From Acidobacteria bacterium Ga0077551 (lineage in GTDB: Bacteria; Pseudomonadota; Alphaproteobacteria; Caulobacterales; Hyphomonadaceae), in contig LNFC01000009.1 of assembly GCA_001464545.1 (NCBI GenBank), positions 1 through 64,000 of the forward strand: a DNA stretch of 64,000 bases. The letters are read 5' to 3'. The number at the start of each line of letters is the position of its first letter. Within the stretch, counting starts at the first letter, position 1. Under the pieces are notes generated by a model. It ran no database searches. It saw nothing but the letters and a program-made list of their open reading frames with translations, and was not told the DNA's origin. The position numbers were made by a program, and so were the translations under genes. Positions 50,305-59,456 of this stretch are shown here, one piece after another.

Positions 50305-51825
50305 CTACACAGGCGGGACAGGCGGCGGCGGAATGCCGGCATCGTCCTCATGAACATCGATGATCCCTTTGCCGACATGGCTGCGGCTGCGGCTGTAGGC
50401 GAAGTAGACCGCGAGGCCCAAGGTCGCCCATCCTGCAAACAGGATCAACGTTCTGAGGTCGAGGTTGACGAAAAGATATAAGCAGCCGAGCACCGCCAGC
50501 GGCGCGACGATGAAAACGAAAGGCGTTCGGAACGGCCGCTTGCGGTCCGGATCCCTCACGCGCAGCATCATTACAGCAACCGCCACCATCGCAAAGGCAA
50601 AGAGTGTTCCCGAGTTCGAAACGTTAGCCAGCGCGCCGACCGGAAAGAACGCGGCGAACGCCGCTACAAAAACACCGGTCATGATGGTGATTACGTAGGG
50701 TGTGTTGAACTTCGGGTGGATGCGGGAGAACACGTTCGGCAGAAGGCCGTCGCGGCTCATCACGAAGAAGATGCGGGTCTGGCCGAACATCATCATCAAG
50801 ATGACCGATGGCAGGGCGAGACCGGCGGCGAGGCCGAGCAGGTTGCCGATTTGCGGCCAGCCGATTTCGCGCAGCGTCCAGGCCAACGCTTCTTTCGAGC
50901 AAACCACCGCGTCATCACCGATCGCATTGCAGGCCGCAGTCAGTTCCGCACTGCCCGGTGCCAGCCCGCGACCCGCTTCGTCCATCAGCGGCTGTGCGCC
51001 GACACCGCCTACCACGCCGGAAGCGACGAGCAGGTAGAAGATGGTGCAGATCGCGAGTGAACCGATGAGGCCGATCGGCACGTTGCGTTGCGGGTTCTTG
51101 GTTTCTTCAGCCGCAGTGGAGACCGCATCGAACCCGACATAAGCGAAGAAGATCGACGCCGCCGCCGCCGAGATGCCGGCAAAGCCGAGCGGGGCGAAAG
51201 GCTCGAAATTCTGCATGTTCATCGCCGGGATTGCGAGAACGATGAAGGCAGTCAGCGCCGTGATCTTGATGACGACGAGGATCGAGTTGACGAAAGCGCT
51301 TTCGGTCGTGCCGAGCACGAGCAGGCCTGTCACCAGCAGCGCGATGATCATGGCGGGAAGGTTGATAATGCCGCCCTGGCTTGGCCCGAGGGTGTAAGCG
51401 TCAGGTAAGTTTATCCCCGCCATGTTTTCTATGAGGCCGACGAAGTAGCCCGACCAACCGACCGACACGGCGCCGGCGGCAACCGCGTATTCGAGCACCA
51501 GCGCCCAGCCGACCATCCAGGCGAGCAGCTCGCCCATAACGGCATAAGTGTAGGTGTAGGCAGAGCCCGACACCGGGACCATCGAGGCGAGCTCGGCGTA
51601 GCAGAGCGCCGCGACGGCGCAGACCACGGCGGCGATTATGAAGGAGATCATCATGCCCGGGCCGGCCTTCTGGGCCGCTTCCGCGGTAAGCACGAAAATG
51701 CCGGTGCCGATGATGCCCCCGATACCCAGCATCGTGAGCTGGAATGCCCCCAGCGTCCGCGTCAGCGATTTCTTTTCAGCCGTCGCAAGAATCGCGTCGA
51801 GCGATTTTACCCGATCAAAGATCAT
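50305..51825 (-). CDS. APC-family amino acid permease
   Basis: 506 aa from the ATG at 51825 (MIFDRVKSLDAILATAEKKSLTRTLGAFQL), with AGGA upstream. About 12 hydrophobic segments. APC signature on helix 1 LGIGGIIGTGIFVLTAEAAQKAGPGMMISF and helix 6 FFAYVGFDAVSTAAEETKNPQRNVPIGLIGSLAI. Imports amino acids or polyamines with protons; closest in look to cationic amino acid transporters (CAT/YhdG). Substrate not set. Convergent with the C39 peptidase. Confidence 0.92.
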   Translation of the reverse strand: MIFDRVKSLDAILATAEKKSLTRTLGAFQLTMLGIGGIIGTGIFVLTAEAAQKAGPGMMISFIIAAVVCAVAALCYAELASMVPVSGSAYTYTYAVMGELLAWMVGWALVLEYAVAAGAVSVGWSGYFVGLIENMAGINLPDAYTLGPSQGGIINLPAMIIALLVTGLLVLGTTESAFVNSILVVIKITALTAFIVLAIPAMNMQNFEPFAPLGFAGISAAAASIFFAYVGFDAVSTAAEETKNPQRNVPIGLIGSLAICTIFYLLVASGVVGGVGAQPLMDEAGRGLAPGSAELTAACNAIGDDAVVCSKEALAWTLREIGWPQIGNLLGLAAGLALPSVILMMMFGQTRIFFVMSRDGLLPNVFSRIHPKFNTPYVITIMTGVFVAAFAAFFPVGALANVSNSGTLFAFAMVAVAVMMLRVRDPDRKRPFRTPFVFIVAPLAVLGCLYLFVNLDLRTLILFAGWATLGLAVYFAYSRSRSHVGKGIIDVHEDDAGIPPPPVPPV

Positions 51826-51950
51826 AAGTTTCAATCCTGATTGTTGGCGTTCGTGCCGTGCGCGTCGCCTCGGCCCCCCGATGGCCGGAGCCTTAGCCAA
51901 ACACCTGCCTCGTTCAAGGCAAAATGCGCTGTATCAGGCGCTGGAGAGCG

Positions 51951-52682
51951 TCAGAATGAAAATCCGGGCAGCGAATCAAAAGCCTTCTTCAGCGCTTCGC
52001 CCCAGCCGTTCGATATGGTCTGGTAGTACGGGTCTTCGCCCTCGATCCGCTTGGACATCCCGAGACGCAGGGCGTCCCGGTCAATGACCTGCAGATCCAG
52101 CGGCAGGCCGACCGAGAGGTTGGCTTTCACCGTGGAGTCGAAAGAAACAAGCAGCAGTTTCGCCGCGTCTTCGAAGCTCATCGCCTTGTTGTAGGCCCGT
52201 ACGAGGATGGGCCGGCCATACTTCGTCTCGCCGATCTGGAAGAAGGGCGTGTCTTCGCTCGCCTCGATGAAATTCCCTTCCGGGTAGATCATGAACAGGC
52301 GCGGCTCCATGCCCTTCACCTGCCCGCCCAGGATGATTGTCGAGTTGAACGCCGAGTCCGCCTTTTGCCCGGTGGCCGAGTTGGAATGGATCACGTCCCG
52401 CAGCGTTTCGCCCACATAGCGCGCGATCTGGAACATCGTCGGCATCTCGAGGATCGACGGCCGGCGCTCGGACGGCGCCTTGGTGCGCTCCTCGAGGATG
52501 CTGACCACTGACTGCGTGGTCGCCAGGTTTCCCGCCGTCATCAGCACAAGCGCCCGCTCCCCCGGCACCTGCCAGGTGAACAGCTTGCGAAAGCGCGAGA
52601 CATTGTCGACCCCGGCATTGGTCCGGGTATCGGACATGAAAACGAGGCCGCGATTGAGCTTTAGACCGACACAGTAAGTCAT
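51951..52682 (-). CDS. Anbu, proteasome-type peptidase
   Basis: 243 aa. Starts MTYCVGLKLNRGLVFMSDTRTNAGVDNVS, the Anbu (ancestral beta-subunit, COG3484) N-terminus with Thr2 as nucleophile after Met removal. Asp18 and a later Lys complete the Ntn-hydrolase site. NTIILGG-like FNSTIILGGQVKGMEPRLFMIYPEGNFIEAS and LLLVSFDSTVKANLSVGLPLDL are conserved. It assembles into a ring or lock-washer; protease activity on standard substrates is weak or absent in studied members. Last gene of the four-gene Anbu operon, 27 bp after the transglutaminase gene. Confidence 0.95.
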   Translation of the reverse strand: MTYCVGLKLNRGLVFMSDTRTNAGVDNVSRFRKLFTWQVPGERALVLMTAGNLATTQSVVSILEERTKAPSERRPSILEMPTMFQIARYVGETLRDVIHSNSATGQKADSAFNSTIILGGQVKGMEPRLFMIYPEGNFIEASEDTPFFQIGETKYGRPILVRAYNKAMSFEDAAKLLLVSFDSTVKANLSVGLPLDLQVIDRDALRLGMSKRIEGEDPYYQTISNGWGEALKKAFDSLPGFSF

Positions 52683-52709
52683 GGGGCGAAGAACCGAGAG
52701 GCGGGTTTC

Positions 52710-53513
52710 TTATTGTTGTTGCACCTGTATCGACACATCGAGCGATTCGCTCGCGGCGCCGAACCGCATGCCAGAAACGGGTGCGGCCTCCCGGTAGTCA
52801 AGTCCTGTCGCTACGCGAACGTAGCGGCTATCCGGAGAAATAGCATTCGAGATATCGAAACCAACCCAGCCGATGCTGTCGACATGGACCTCGGCCCAGG
52901 CATGGCCGGCATCCTGCTGGATCCGGTCGTTCATCATCAGGTAGCCGCCGGCATAGCGCGCCGGATAGCCGAGCAGCCGGGCCGCCGCGATGAATACGTG
53001 CGCATGGTCCTGGCAGACGCCGTGCCCCTTCTCGAGTGCGTCTTCGGCCTTGGTGTCGGCGTCCGTCCAGCCGGGTTCATACCGGATGGCGCCGCGCACC
53101 TGCTCCGCGATGGCATGCAGGCGCGCAAGATCGCCGTGCGAGCCGTCGGGCGCCGCCTTCGCCAGCTTGCGCAGCAGCGGACCCGGCCGTGTCAGCGGGG
53201 TGGACCGCTTGAACAGCCAGAGCGGCGTGAACCCGCGGTGCTGGCCGATCACACCCGCCCGGTCCTCAACGTCGACTTCACCTTCGCTCGCGATTGTCAG
53301 CGCCTTGGCGCCGGGATCGAGACTGATCAGCTGGACCCAGTTGGCATTGTGGTCTTCGTATTCCGCCTCGATCCGGCCGCCTTCGATGACGTGCTTCCAC
53401 CGCAGCACCGTCTGGCCGACGCGCGACTTGGGCGTCTGGCGTAGCTGCAACAGGCCATACGACACGGGGCTCGTATAGCTGTAGTTCGAGGCATGGTTGA
53501 TTTTCAGACGCAT
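52710..53513 (-). CDS. Transglutaminase-like protein of the Anbu operon
   Basis: 267 aa, with Bact_transglu_N (MRLKINHASNYSYTSPVSYGLLQLRQTPK) and a transglutaminase core: Cys in GHGVCQDHAHVFIAAARLLG, His in DAGHAWAEVHV, Asp in GWVGFDISNA. Acts as a papain-fold amidase or transglutaminase. In the Anbu operon it is thought to form or break amide bonds in an unknown peptide made by the neighbouring ATP-grasp protein. Ten bp after the alpha-E gene and 27 bp before Anbu. Confidence 0.95.
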   Translation of the reverse strand: MRLKINHASNYSYTSPVSYGLLQLRQTPKSRVGQTVLRWKHVIEGGRIEAEYEDHNANWVQLISLDPGAKALTIASEGEVDVEDRAGVIGQHRGFTPLWLFKRSTPLTRPGPLLRKLAKAAPDGSHGDLARLHAIAEQVRGAIRYEPGWTDADTKAEDALEKGHGVCQDHAHVFIAAARLLGYPARYAGGYLMMNDRIQQDAGHAWAEVHVDSIGWVGFDISNAISPDSRYVRVATGLDYREAAPVSGMRFGAASESLDVSIQVQQQ

Positions 53514-53523
53514 CGATCTTTCC

Positions 53524-54465
53524 TCATCTGTTGAATCGGAAGTCTTCCTCGACGAGGGCGGCGAGGGCGTTGTTGGACTGGATGAACTTGGTCAGGAATT
53601 CGTGCAGGCCGCGCTCCATCACCTGGTCGATGGTCAGCTCCTCCAGCTCGTCGCGCAGGCTCAGGGCGTAGTCGAGGCTCGGCCGCCGCACGCCGTAATC
53701 CGTGCACAGATGACCCAGGTTGCCGGCAATCTTGCGCAGGCAGTAGAGCAGCGAGCGCGGCATGCGCCGGTCAAGGATGAGGAAGTCGGCGATCGTCAGC
53801 GGACGCGTCTCCCCGCCATATAGCCACCGGAACGAGCGCTCGGCCGACGCCGCGCGCAGGATCGTCTCCCACTGGACGTTATCCAGCGTCGTGCCAACCA
53901 GCTGCACTGAGGGCAGCAGGACATAATATTTCACATCGAGGATCCGGGCGATATTGTCGGACCGCTCGACGAACGTGCCCACGCGCGCGAAATTGTAGAT
54001 GTCGTTGCGCAGCATCGTGCCGACCGTTGCGCCCCGCACCAAGGCGCTCTGGTTGCGGATAAGGGTCAGCACATCCGGCAGGTCCGTCTCGCGGACCGGG
54101 CGCGCCAGCGCCGCCTTCAGCGTCATCCAGGTCTCGTTGACCGCTTCCCACACTTCCCGCGTCAGCGCCGTGCGCACCAGTCGCGCATTGTTGCGGGCGG
54201 CTTCAGTCACCGAAATCACGCTGGAGCGGTTGGCCGGATCACGCAGCAGGAAATTGATCACGCTCGGCCCGTCGAACTTGCCGCCAGCGTCGAGGAAAGC
54301 TTTACGCGCCGAAGCCGTGTCGATGATCGAGGCCCACTCGTCCTCGGCATGGTCGGAACGCGTCAGCGCGATACGGAATCCCGCATCCGCCAGACGCGCG
54401 GTGTTCTCCGCGCGCTCGAGATAGCGGTACATCCAGAACAGGCCGCCTGCGGTTTTGCCCAGCAT
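53524..54465 (-). CDS. Alpha-E domain protein of the Anbu operon
   Basis: 313 aa, an all-helical alpha-E domain (COG2307): MLGKTAGGLFWMYRYLERAENTARLADAG at the start, ARVGTFVERSDNIARILDVKYYVLLPS in the middle and RMPRSLLYCLRKIAGNLGHL near the end. Repeated R-x2-E-x-A-x-N-x-A-R-like segments are characteristic. No catalytic role is known. It accompanies the ATP-grasp ligase and transglutaminase in Anbu operons. Five bp after the ATP-grasp gene. Confidence 0.95.
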   Translation of the reverse strand: MLGKTAGGLFWMYRYLERAENTARLADAGFRIALTRSDHAEDEWASIIDTASARKAFLDAGGKFDGPSVINFLLRDPANRSSVISVTEAARNNARLVRTALTREVWEAVNETWMTLKAALARPVRETDLPDVLTLIRNQSALVRGATVGTMLRNDIYNFARVGTFVERSDNIARILDVKYYVLLPSVQLVGTTLDNVQWETILRAASAERSFRWLYGGETRPLTIADFLILDRRMPRSLLYCLRKIAGNLGHLCTDYGVRRPSLDYALSLRDELEELTIDQVMERGLHEFLTKFIQSNNALAALVEEDFRFNR

Positions 54466-54470
54466 CGCGC

Positions 54471-55898
54471 CTAGTCCTCCAGAACCCAGGTGTCTTTGGT
54501 GCCGCCGCCCTGGCTCGAATTGACGACGAGGGACCCCTTCTTCAGCGCCACGCGCGTCAGCCCGCCCGGCGTAATCTCGATCCCGTCCGGCGACATCAGC
54601 ACGAAGGGGCGCAGGTCTACATGCCGCGGCGCAAGACCGGCGCGCGTCAGGATCGGCACCGTCGAGAGCGCAAGGGTCGGCTGCGCGATGTAGTTGGAGG
54701 GCTTCGCCGCGAGCTTCGCGCGGAACGCTTCCAGCTCCTTCTTAGAGGCCGCAGGCCCGACCAGCATGCCGTAGCCGCCGGAGCCATGCACTTCCTTGAC
54801 GACCAGTTCGGCGAGATGCTCGAGCACGTAGGCAAGCGAGGATGGCTCCGAACAGCGCCAGGTCGGCACGTTCTTCAGGATTGGTTTCTCGCCGGTGTAG
54901 AACTGCACGATGTCCGGCATGTAGGAGTAGATCGCCTTGTCATCGGCGATGCCGGTCCCGGGCGCGTTGGCAATCGTGATGCCGCCGGAGCGGTAGATAT
55001 CCAGGATGCCCGGTACACCCAGGAACGAGTCCGGGCGGAAGTTCAGTGGGTCGAGATAGTCATCATCGACGCGGCGGTAGAGCACATCGATCGGCGTATA
55101 GCCGAGCGTCGTGCGCATCGCGATCCGGCCGTCGACCACGCGCAGGTCATGCCCCTCGACCAGCTCCGCGCCCATCTGGTCGGCAAGAAACGCATGCTCG
55201 TAATACGCCGAGTTGTGGATGCCGGGTGTCAGCACCGCCACGACGGGCTTGCCCTTGCAGGCGGGCGGCGCGCAGGCCGACAGCGACCGGCGCAGCATCT
55301 TGGGATAGTCCGAGACCGGCCGTACACGGATCTTCGTGAACAGCTCCGGAAACATCTGCAACATCGTTTCCCGGTTCTCCAGCATGTACGAGACACCGGA
55401 CGGCGTGCGGGCATTGTCCTCCAGCACGAAGAACTCGTTCTCGCTGGTGCGCACGAGGTCCACCCCGACGATATGGGTAAAGACCCCGCCGGGCGGCGAG
55501 ACACCCAGCATCTTCGGCAGGAAAGCGTCGTTGTTCTCGATCAGCGCCGCCGGCACGCGGCCCGCCCGCAGGATTTCCTGGCGGTGATAGATGTCGTGCA
55601 GGAAGGCGTTGATCGCGCGGACACGCTGCTCGATGCCCTTGGTGAGACGTGCCCATTCCTTGGCCGAGATGATGCGCGGCACGATGTCGAACGGGATCAG
55701 CCGCTCGTCGGCGTCCGCCGCGCCATAGACGTTGAAGGTGATCCCGGTGCGCCGGAAGAAGCTTTCCGCCTCACGGGCCTTGCGCCGCAACCGCTCGGGC
55801 GGCTCGCCCGCAAACCAGTCACCATACCGGGCGTAAGGCGCGCGAGGCCGCTCGCCGCCCCCATCCATCTCATTGAAAAACGTCGGAGTTTCTCCCAT
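54471..55898 (-). CDS. Circularly permuted ATP-grasp type 2 protein of the Anbu operon
   Basis: 475 aa from the ATG at 55898, which has AAGGTGG 7 bp upstream; the GTG in the track adds three residues. Circularly permuted ATP-grasp (COG2308): FNVYGAADADERLIPFDIVPRII, FVLEDNARTPSGVSYMLENRE, IDVLYRRVDDDYLDPLNFRPDSFLGVPG, VVKEVHGSGGYGMLVGPAAS. Predicted ATP-dependent carboxylate-amine ligase, making a small peptide or modified peptide. First gene of the operon ATP-grasp, alpha-E, transglutaminase, Anbu. Confidence 0.95.
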   Translation of the reverse strand: MGETPTFFNEMDGGGERPRAPYARYGDWFAGEPPERLRRKAREAESFFRRTGITFNVYGAADADERLIPFDIVPRIISAKEWARLTKGIEQRVRAINAFLHDIYHRQEILRAGRVPAALIENNDAFLPKMLGVSPPGGVFTHIVGVDLVRTSENEFFVLEDNARTPSGVSYMLENRETMLQMFPELFTKIRVRPVSDYPKMLRRSLSACAPPACKGKPVVAVLTPGIHNSAYYEHAFLADQMGAELVEGHDLRVVDGRIAMRTTLGYTPIDVLYRRVDDDYLDPLNFRPDSFLGVPGILDIYRSGGITIANAPGTGIADDKAIYSYMPDIVQFYTGEKPILKNVPTWRCSEPSSLAYVLEHLAELVVKEVHGSGGYGMLVGPAASKKELEAFRAKLAAKPSNYIAQPTLALSTVPILTRAGLAPRHVDLRPFVLMSPDGIEITPGGLTRVALKKGSLVVNSSQGGGTKDTWVLED

Positions 55899-56022
55899 GC
55901 GGGCCACCTTACCGGGGATTCACGGCTGCTCAACGGCCTTCGCCTGCGAGGCACAGTCGGGGCGACCCTGCCCCATCACCGGGCAAACCACCAGAAAGTG
56001 TGCCCGAAAATGTGGCAACACC

Positions 56023-57849
56023 TTAAGGCGCGACCGGAACGAGCGGCCAGAAGATCGGAATCACGAAGGCGGCCACCCCCACAAAGATCCAGTTGAGCGG
56101 CGATCCGAACCGCACGAAATCCATGAACTTGTACCCGCCCGCGCGGTAGACCAGCGTGTTGGTCTGGTAACCGATGGGCGTCGCGAAGCTGGCGCTGGCG
56201 GCGAACATCACGGCCACAACGAAGGGGCGCGGATCAATCCCGATGGCTTCGGCAAGACCGATGGCGAGGGGCGTGATCAGGATCGCCGCTGCGTTGTTGC
56301 TCATCACCTCCGTCACGATGGACGTGAACGCGTAGACAATGACCAGCAAAACCAACGGCCCGAAGCCTGACGAAACCATTCCGAGGAAACCAACCACAAG
56401 ATCGGCCGTCCCGGTCTTCTCCAGCGCGATGCCGAGCGCCAGCATGCCGAAGATCAGCATCAGGATATCCCACTGGATCGACTGATACGCCTCCTGGTGA
56501 TCGAGGCACCCGAACGCCACGACCGCCGTGGCGGCGATCAGGGCGAGACCGGCGATGGGCATCAGTTCGAACGCGGCAAGCCCCATCACGAGCAGTACAG
56601 CGCCGACGGCAATCGGGGCCTTGTCGCGGCGGATGGCGCGCTCGGTGCTTTCCGTGAGGTTGTTGAGCACGCCGTCCTCGAACATCTGGCGCATCCCGCT
56701 GGGCGGGCCTTCGATCAGCACCGTGTCGCCGATCTCGAAGCGCAGCTCGTCAATCTGGCGTGCCATGTTCTCGCCGCGGCGATGGATGGCGAGAACGTAG
56801 ACGCCATAAAGGCGGGCAAGACCAAGCCCCGCCAGACGGCGGCCGACGAGGCGCGACTGCGGTCCGATCACGCCTTCCATCACCACCGTTTCGGTCGTCT
56901 GCACCGGCTCGAACGAGGCCGGCGCATTCGCCTGCGCCCCCAGCGCCACATTGCCCGCTTCCTTGAGCGTCAGCATCTCGGACACCGGCGAACGCAGCAC
57001 CATACGGTCGCCCGCCTGCAGCACGATGGCCTTCAGGTTGTTGCGAAGCGACAGGCCTTCGCGGAACACGTCGATGACCGTGAAGCCCTTCTCCACCGTG
57101 AAGCCCGTCTCGGCGACGGTCTTGCCGATCAGGTCGGAATTCAGCGGGATCAGGATCTGCGCGACGAACCGGCGCTCCTTCTGGTCCGGCAGCATCGAGG
57201 ACAGCGACTCGCGGTTCGGCAGAAGGAACGGGCCAAGGATCGCGGTGTAGAGAATCCCGACGCCGGCGAACATCAGCCCTGCCAGCGTGATCTCGAACAT
57301 CCCGAACGCCGCCATGCCCTGCTGCTGCGCCACGCCGTCCACGATGATGTTGGTGGACGTGCCGATCAGCGTCGTCGTCCCGCCAAAAATCGCCGCGAAG
57401 GAAAGAGGAATAAGCAGCTTCGAAGGCGAAACATTGATCGCCCGTGCGAGACGGATTGCGACCGGAATGAGAATGATCACCACAGGCGTATTGTTGATAA
57501 AGGCCGAAAGCAGCACCACGCCGAGCATCAGCGCAATCACCGCCAGCGTCGGCGAACCCTGCTGCGCAAGTGTCGCCACCTTTCGCCCGACCCAGTCGAT
57601 CACGCCGGTACGTTCCAGCGCCGCCGAGAGCACGAACATCGCCCCCACCGTAATGGGTGCCGCATTCGAGAAGACAGACAGGGTATCGCCGACGGTCAGG
57701 ATACCCGTCAGCATCAGCGCGCCCATGGCCAGCAAGGCCACCACATCCGACGGAACTTTCTCGCGCACGAACCCGAAGAACACGAAAACGACAAGCACCA
57801 GCACGAAGCCGATCTGGAAGGCCGAGCTTTCAAGGATCGGTGCGAGCAT
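56023..57849 (-). CDS. SLC13-family permease with RCK (TrkA-C) domains
   Basis: 608 aa from the ATG at 57849. Transmembrane halves of the DASS/SLC13 type with the two sodium/substrate loops FINNTPVVIILIPVAI and FGGTTTLIGTSTNIIVDG, and VMSNNAAAILITPLAIGLAEAIG plus FATPIGYQTNTLVYRAGGYKFMDF in the second half. Between them lie two TrkA-C/RCK domains (about residues 215-400, with IPLNSDLIGKTVAETGF and VIGPQSRLVGRRLAGLG). The combination is common in sulfate or dicarboxylate permeases. Divergent from the methyltransferase gene, with 110 bp between starts. Confidence 0.9.
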   Translation of the reverse strand: MLAPILESSAFQIGFVLVLVVFVFFGFVREKVPSDVVALLAMGALMLTGILTVGDTLSVFSNAAPITVGAMFVLSAALERTGVIDWVGRKVATLAQQGSPTLAVIALMLGVVLLSAFINNTPVVIILIPVAIRLARAINVSPSKLLIPLSFAAIFGGTTTLIGTSTNIIVDGVAQQQGMAAFGMFEITLAGLMFAGVGILYTAILGPFLLPNRESLSSMLPDQKERRFVAQILIPLNSDLIGKTVAETGFTVEKGFTVIDVFREGLSLRNNLKAIVLQAGDRMVLRSPVSEMLTLKEAGNVALGAQANAPASFEPVQTTETVVMEGVIGPQSRLVGRRLAGLGLARLYGVYVLAIHRRGENMARQIDELRFEIGDTVLIEGPPSGMRQMFEDGVLNNLTESTERAIRRDKAPIAVGAVLLVMGLAAFELMPIAGLALIAATAVVAFGCLDHQEAYQSIQWDILMLIFGMLALGIALEKTGTADLVVGFLGMVSSGFGPLVLLVIVYAFTSIVTEVMSNNAAAILITPLAIGLAEAIGIDPRPFVVAVMFAASASFATPIGYQTNTLVYRAGGYKFMDFVRFGSPLNWIFVGVAAFVIPIFWPLVPVAP

Positions 57850-57959
57850 GAGGGGTCCGGCTGCCGTTGACGCAGCCGCCACAGAACCCCGAACCGCGCC
57901 GCAGTGCAACTGGTTCAGACTTCTGCGATATGCGGCGGCGTATAAGCAAAGGAGTCCGG

Positions 57960-58667
57960 ATGCAGCCGCAAGATGAGGAATGTCAGTTGCGCCTCTCCCC
58001 TGACCTGCAGCGGATGACAGATTTCGTGCGGGCGAACACGCGCCTGATGGACGTGCCCGGCCTGAGTCTGACCCAATCCGGCGTGCCCCGTACCATGCAG
58101 CTTTGGCTGGCCGACGAGATCACGCCGATCTGGACGGCGACCGAAGCGGGCCTCGCATCAACCGGCATCGATCCCCCCTTCTGGGCCTTCCCCTGGGCAG
58201 GCGGTCAGGCCGTCGCCCGCCTCGTGCTCGATAGGCCTGAGATCGTGCGCGGCCAACGCGTGCTTGATATCGCATCCGGCAGCGGCCTGATCGCCATCGC
58301 CGCCGCCAGCGCGGGCGCCGCACATGTCCTCGCGAACGACATAGACCCGCTTTGCGAAGCCGCCCTCGCGCTGAACACGCACGCAAATGGCGTGACCGCC
58401 CAATGGCTCGGCGGAAACCTTCTGGACCACGCCGTCCCGGACGTGGACGTCATCCTCGCCGGCGACATCTTTTACCAGAAACAGATGGCCGACCAGTTTC
58501 TCGCCTGGCTCGGCAAAGCCGTTGAGCAAGGCATCAACGTCTACGCCGGAGATCCCGGCCGGGCCTATGCGCCGGACGGCCGCGCGCCCCTCGCCGAATA
58601 CGACATCGACACCACCTTCGACCTCGAAGGCGTCGCCTCGCGGCGCGCGCGCGTCTGGAAACTCTGA
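57960..58667 (+). CDS. Class I SAM-dependent methyltransferase, ETF-beta lysine methyltransferase-like
   Basis: 235 aa from the ATG at 57960 (AAAGGAG 6 bp upstream). SAM-binding motif I VRGQRVLDIASGSGLIAIAAASAGA, then AAHVLANDIDPLCEAAL and the motif VDVILAGDIFYQKQMADQFLAWL, in the METTL20/PrmA-like order. The N-terminal LWLADEITPIWTATEA...DPPFWAFPWAGGQA block matches the bacterial METTL20 family, which trimethylates ETF-beta lysines. With two acyl-CoA dehydrogenases in the window this target is plausible but not shown. Confidence 0.85.
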   Translation: MQPQDEECQLRLSPDLQRMTDFVRANTRLMDVPGLSLTQSGVPRTMQLWLADEITPIWTATEAGLASTGIDPPFWAFPWAGGQAVARLVLDRPEIVRGQRVLDIASGSGLIAIAAASAGAAHVLANDIDPLCEAALALNTHANGVTAQWLGGNLLDHAVPDVDVILAGDIFYQKQMADQFLAWLGKAVEQGINVYAGDPGRAYAPDGRAPLAEYDIDTTFDLEGVASRRARVWKL

Positions 58668-58693
58668 GCCAGCGCGTTACGCCGCGCCGAAGA

Positions 58694-59059
58694 TCACTCT
58701 TCGTCGACCTCGGCGCCCATGCAGCGCCGAACCAGCGTCCCGCTGGCCTCGCCGCTGTCGGAAAAATCGACGTTCCACGCGTCCGCGCAAACCCCGTCCA
58801 TCACCGCGCGAGTGCAATAGGCATTCGCCTCGTCACAACTGAACCCCTGCGAGACGAGGTCCTGCATGATCTCCGCGGCCGGCAGGCCGCCCGCGTAACG
58901 CGCTGCAACCGAACGCGAGAAGCCGGTATTGTCGCCGTCGCCGCTGGTCTTGCCCTTCTCCGAAAGGTCGAGCGCAGGTTTTGCGCCTTCCGTCAGGGCT
59001 TCCCCGGCCGCGCAAGCTGCCAGGACCAAAGAAACCAAGGCTATTCCGATCCGTCTCAT
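58694..59059 (-). CDS. Small cysteine-rich lipoprotein, unknown
   Basis: 121 aa from the ATG at 59059 (GGAGGGGAC upstream). Lipobox VLAACAAG. The mature part has five cysteines in the second half (FSCDEANAYCTRAVMDGVC and VRRC), suggesting disulfides, and is acidic at the end (GAEVDEE). No family recognised. Convergent with the methyltransferase gene. Confidence 0.72.
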   Translation of the reverse strand: MRRIGIALVSLVLAACAAGEALTEGAKPALDLSEKGKTSGDGDNTGFSRSVAARYAGGLPAAEIMQDLVSQGFSCDEANAYCTRAVMDGVCADAWNVDFSDSGEASGTLVRRCMGAEVDEE

Positions 59060-59156
59060 CACAAAGTCCCCTCCAGTCAGCCTGGAGACTGTGCCTTGCG
59101 GCGTCGCGCGATGTCCAGAGCCTGTCGCAGGACAGAAGACTCGGCGGCTGGATGGC

Positions 59157-59230
59157 TGGAGCGGGTACACGGGATCGAACCGAGATAGCTAGCTTGGAAG
59201 GCTAGTGCATTACCATTATGCTATACCCGC
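59157..59230 (-). tRNA. tRNA-Gly(TCC)
   Basis: 74 nt with encoded CCA on the minus strand: acceptor GCGGGTA/TACCCGC, anticodon loop CTTCCAA giving TCC, T-arm CGGTTCGATCCCG. It lies 38 bp downstream of tRNA-Tyr, so the two may be co-transcribed. Confidence 0.95.
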
Positions 59231-59267
59231 CCGGCTGGGCCACGTTGCGCAGGCGGCGCTGGCGGGG

Positions 59268-59352
59268 TGGTGGAGGGAGCTGGATTCGAACCAGCGTACG
59301 CTAGGCGACCAGATTTACAGTCTGGCGGATTTAACCACTCTCCCATCCCTCC
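59268..59352 (-). tRNA. tRNA-Tyr(GTA)
   Basis: 85 nt, class II with a long variable arm (TCGCCTAGCGTAC). Acceptor GGAGGGA/TCCCTCC plus ACCA, anticodon loop CTGTAAA giving GTA, T-arm CTGGTTCGAATCCAG. Divergent from the rlmB-type gene that starts about 105 bp away. Confidence 0.95.
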
Positions 59353-59456
59353 ACGGGACCCGCGCCAACGCCGTTTGACGCCGCCGCGCCAGCGCTTCAA
59401 AAGGGCTTTTCCAAACCCCGATCCACGCCGGAAGCGGCCTTATAAGGATGAACCTC

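Noticed and set aside
51951-52682. Anbu as the degrading protease for the Ub-like system on the element
   Set aside because: Tempting because it is proteasome-like, but it is 42 kb away in its own conserved chromosomal operon with no genetic link, and Anbu operons occur without Ub-like genes.
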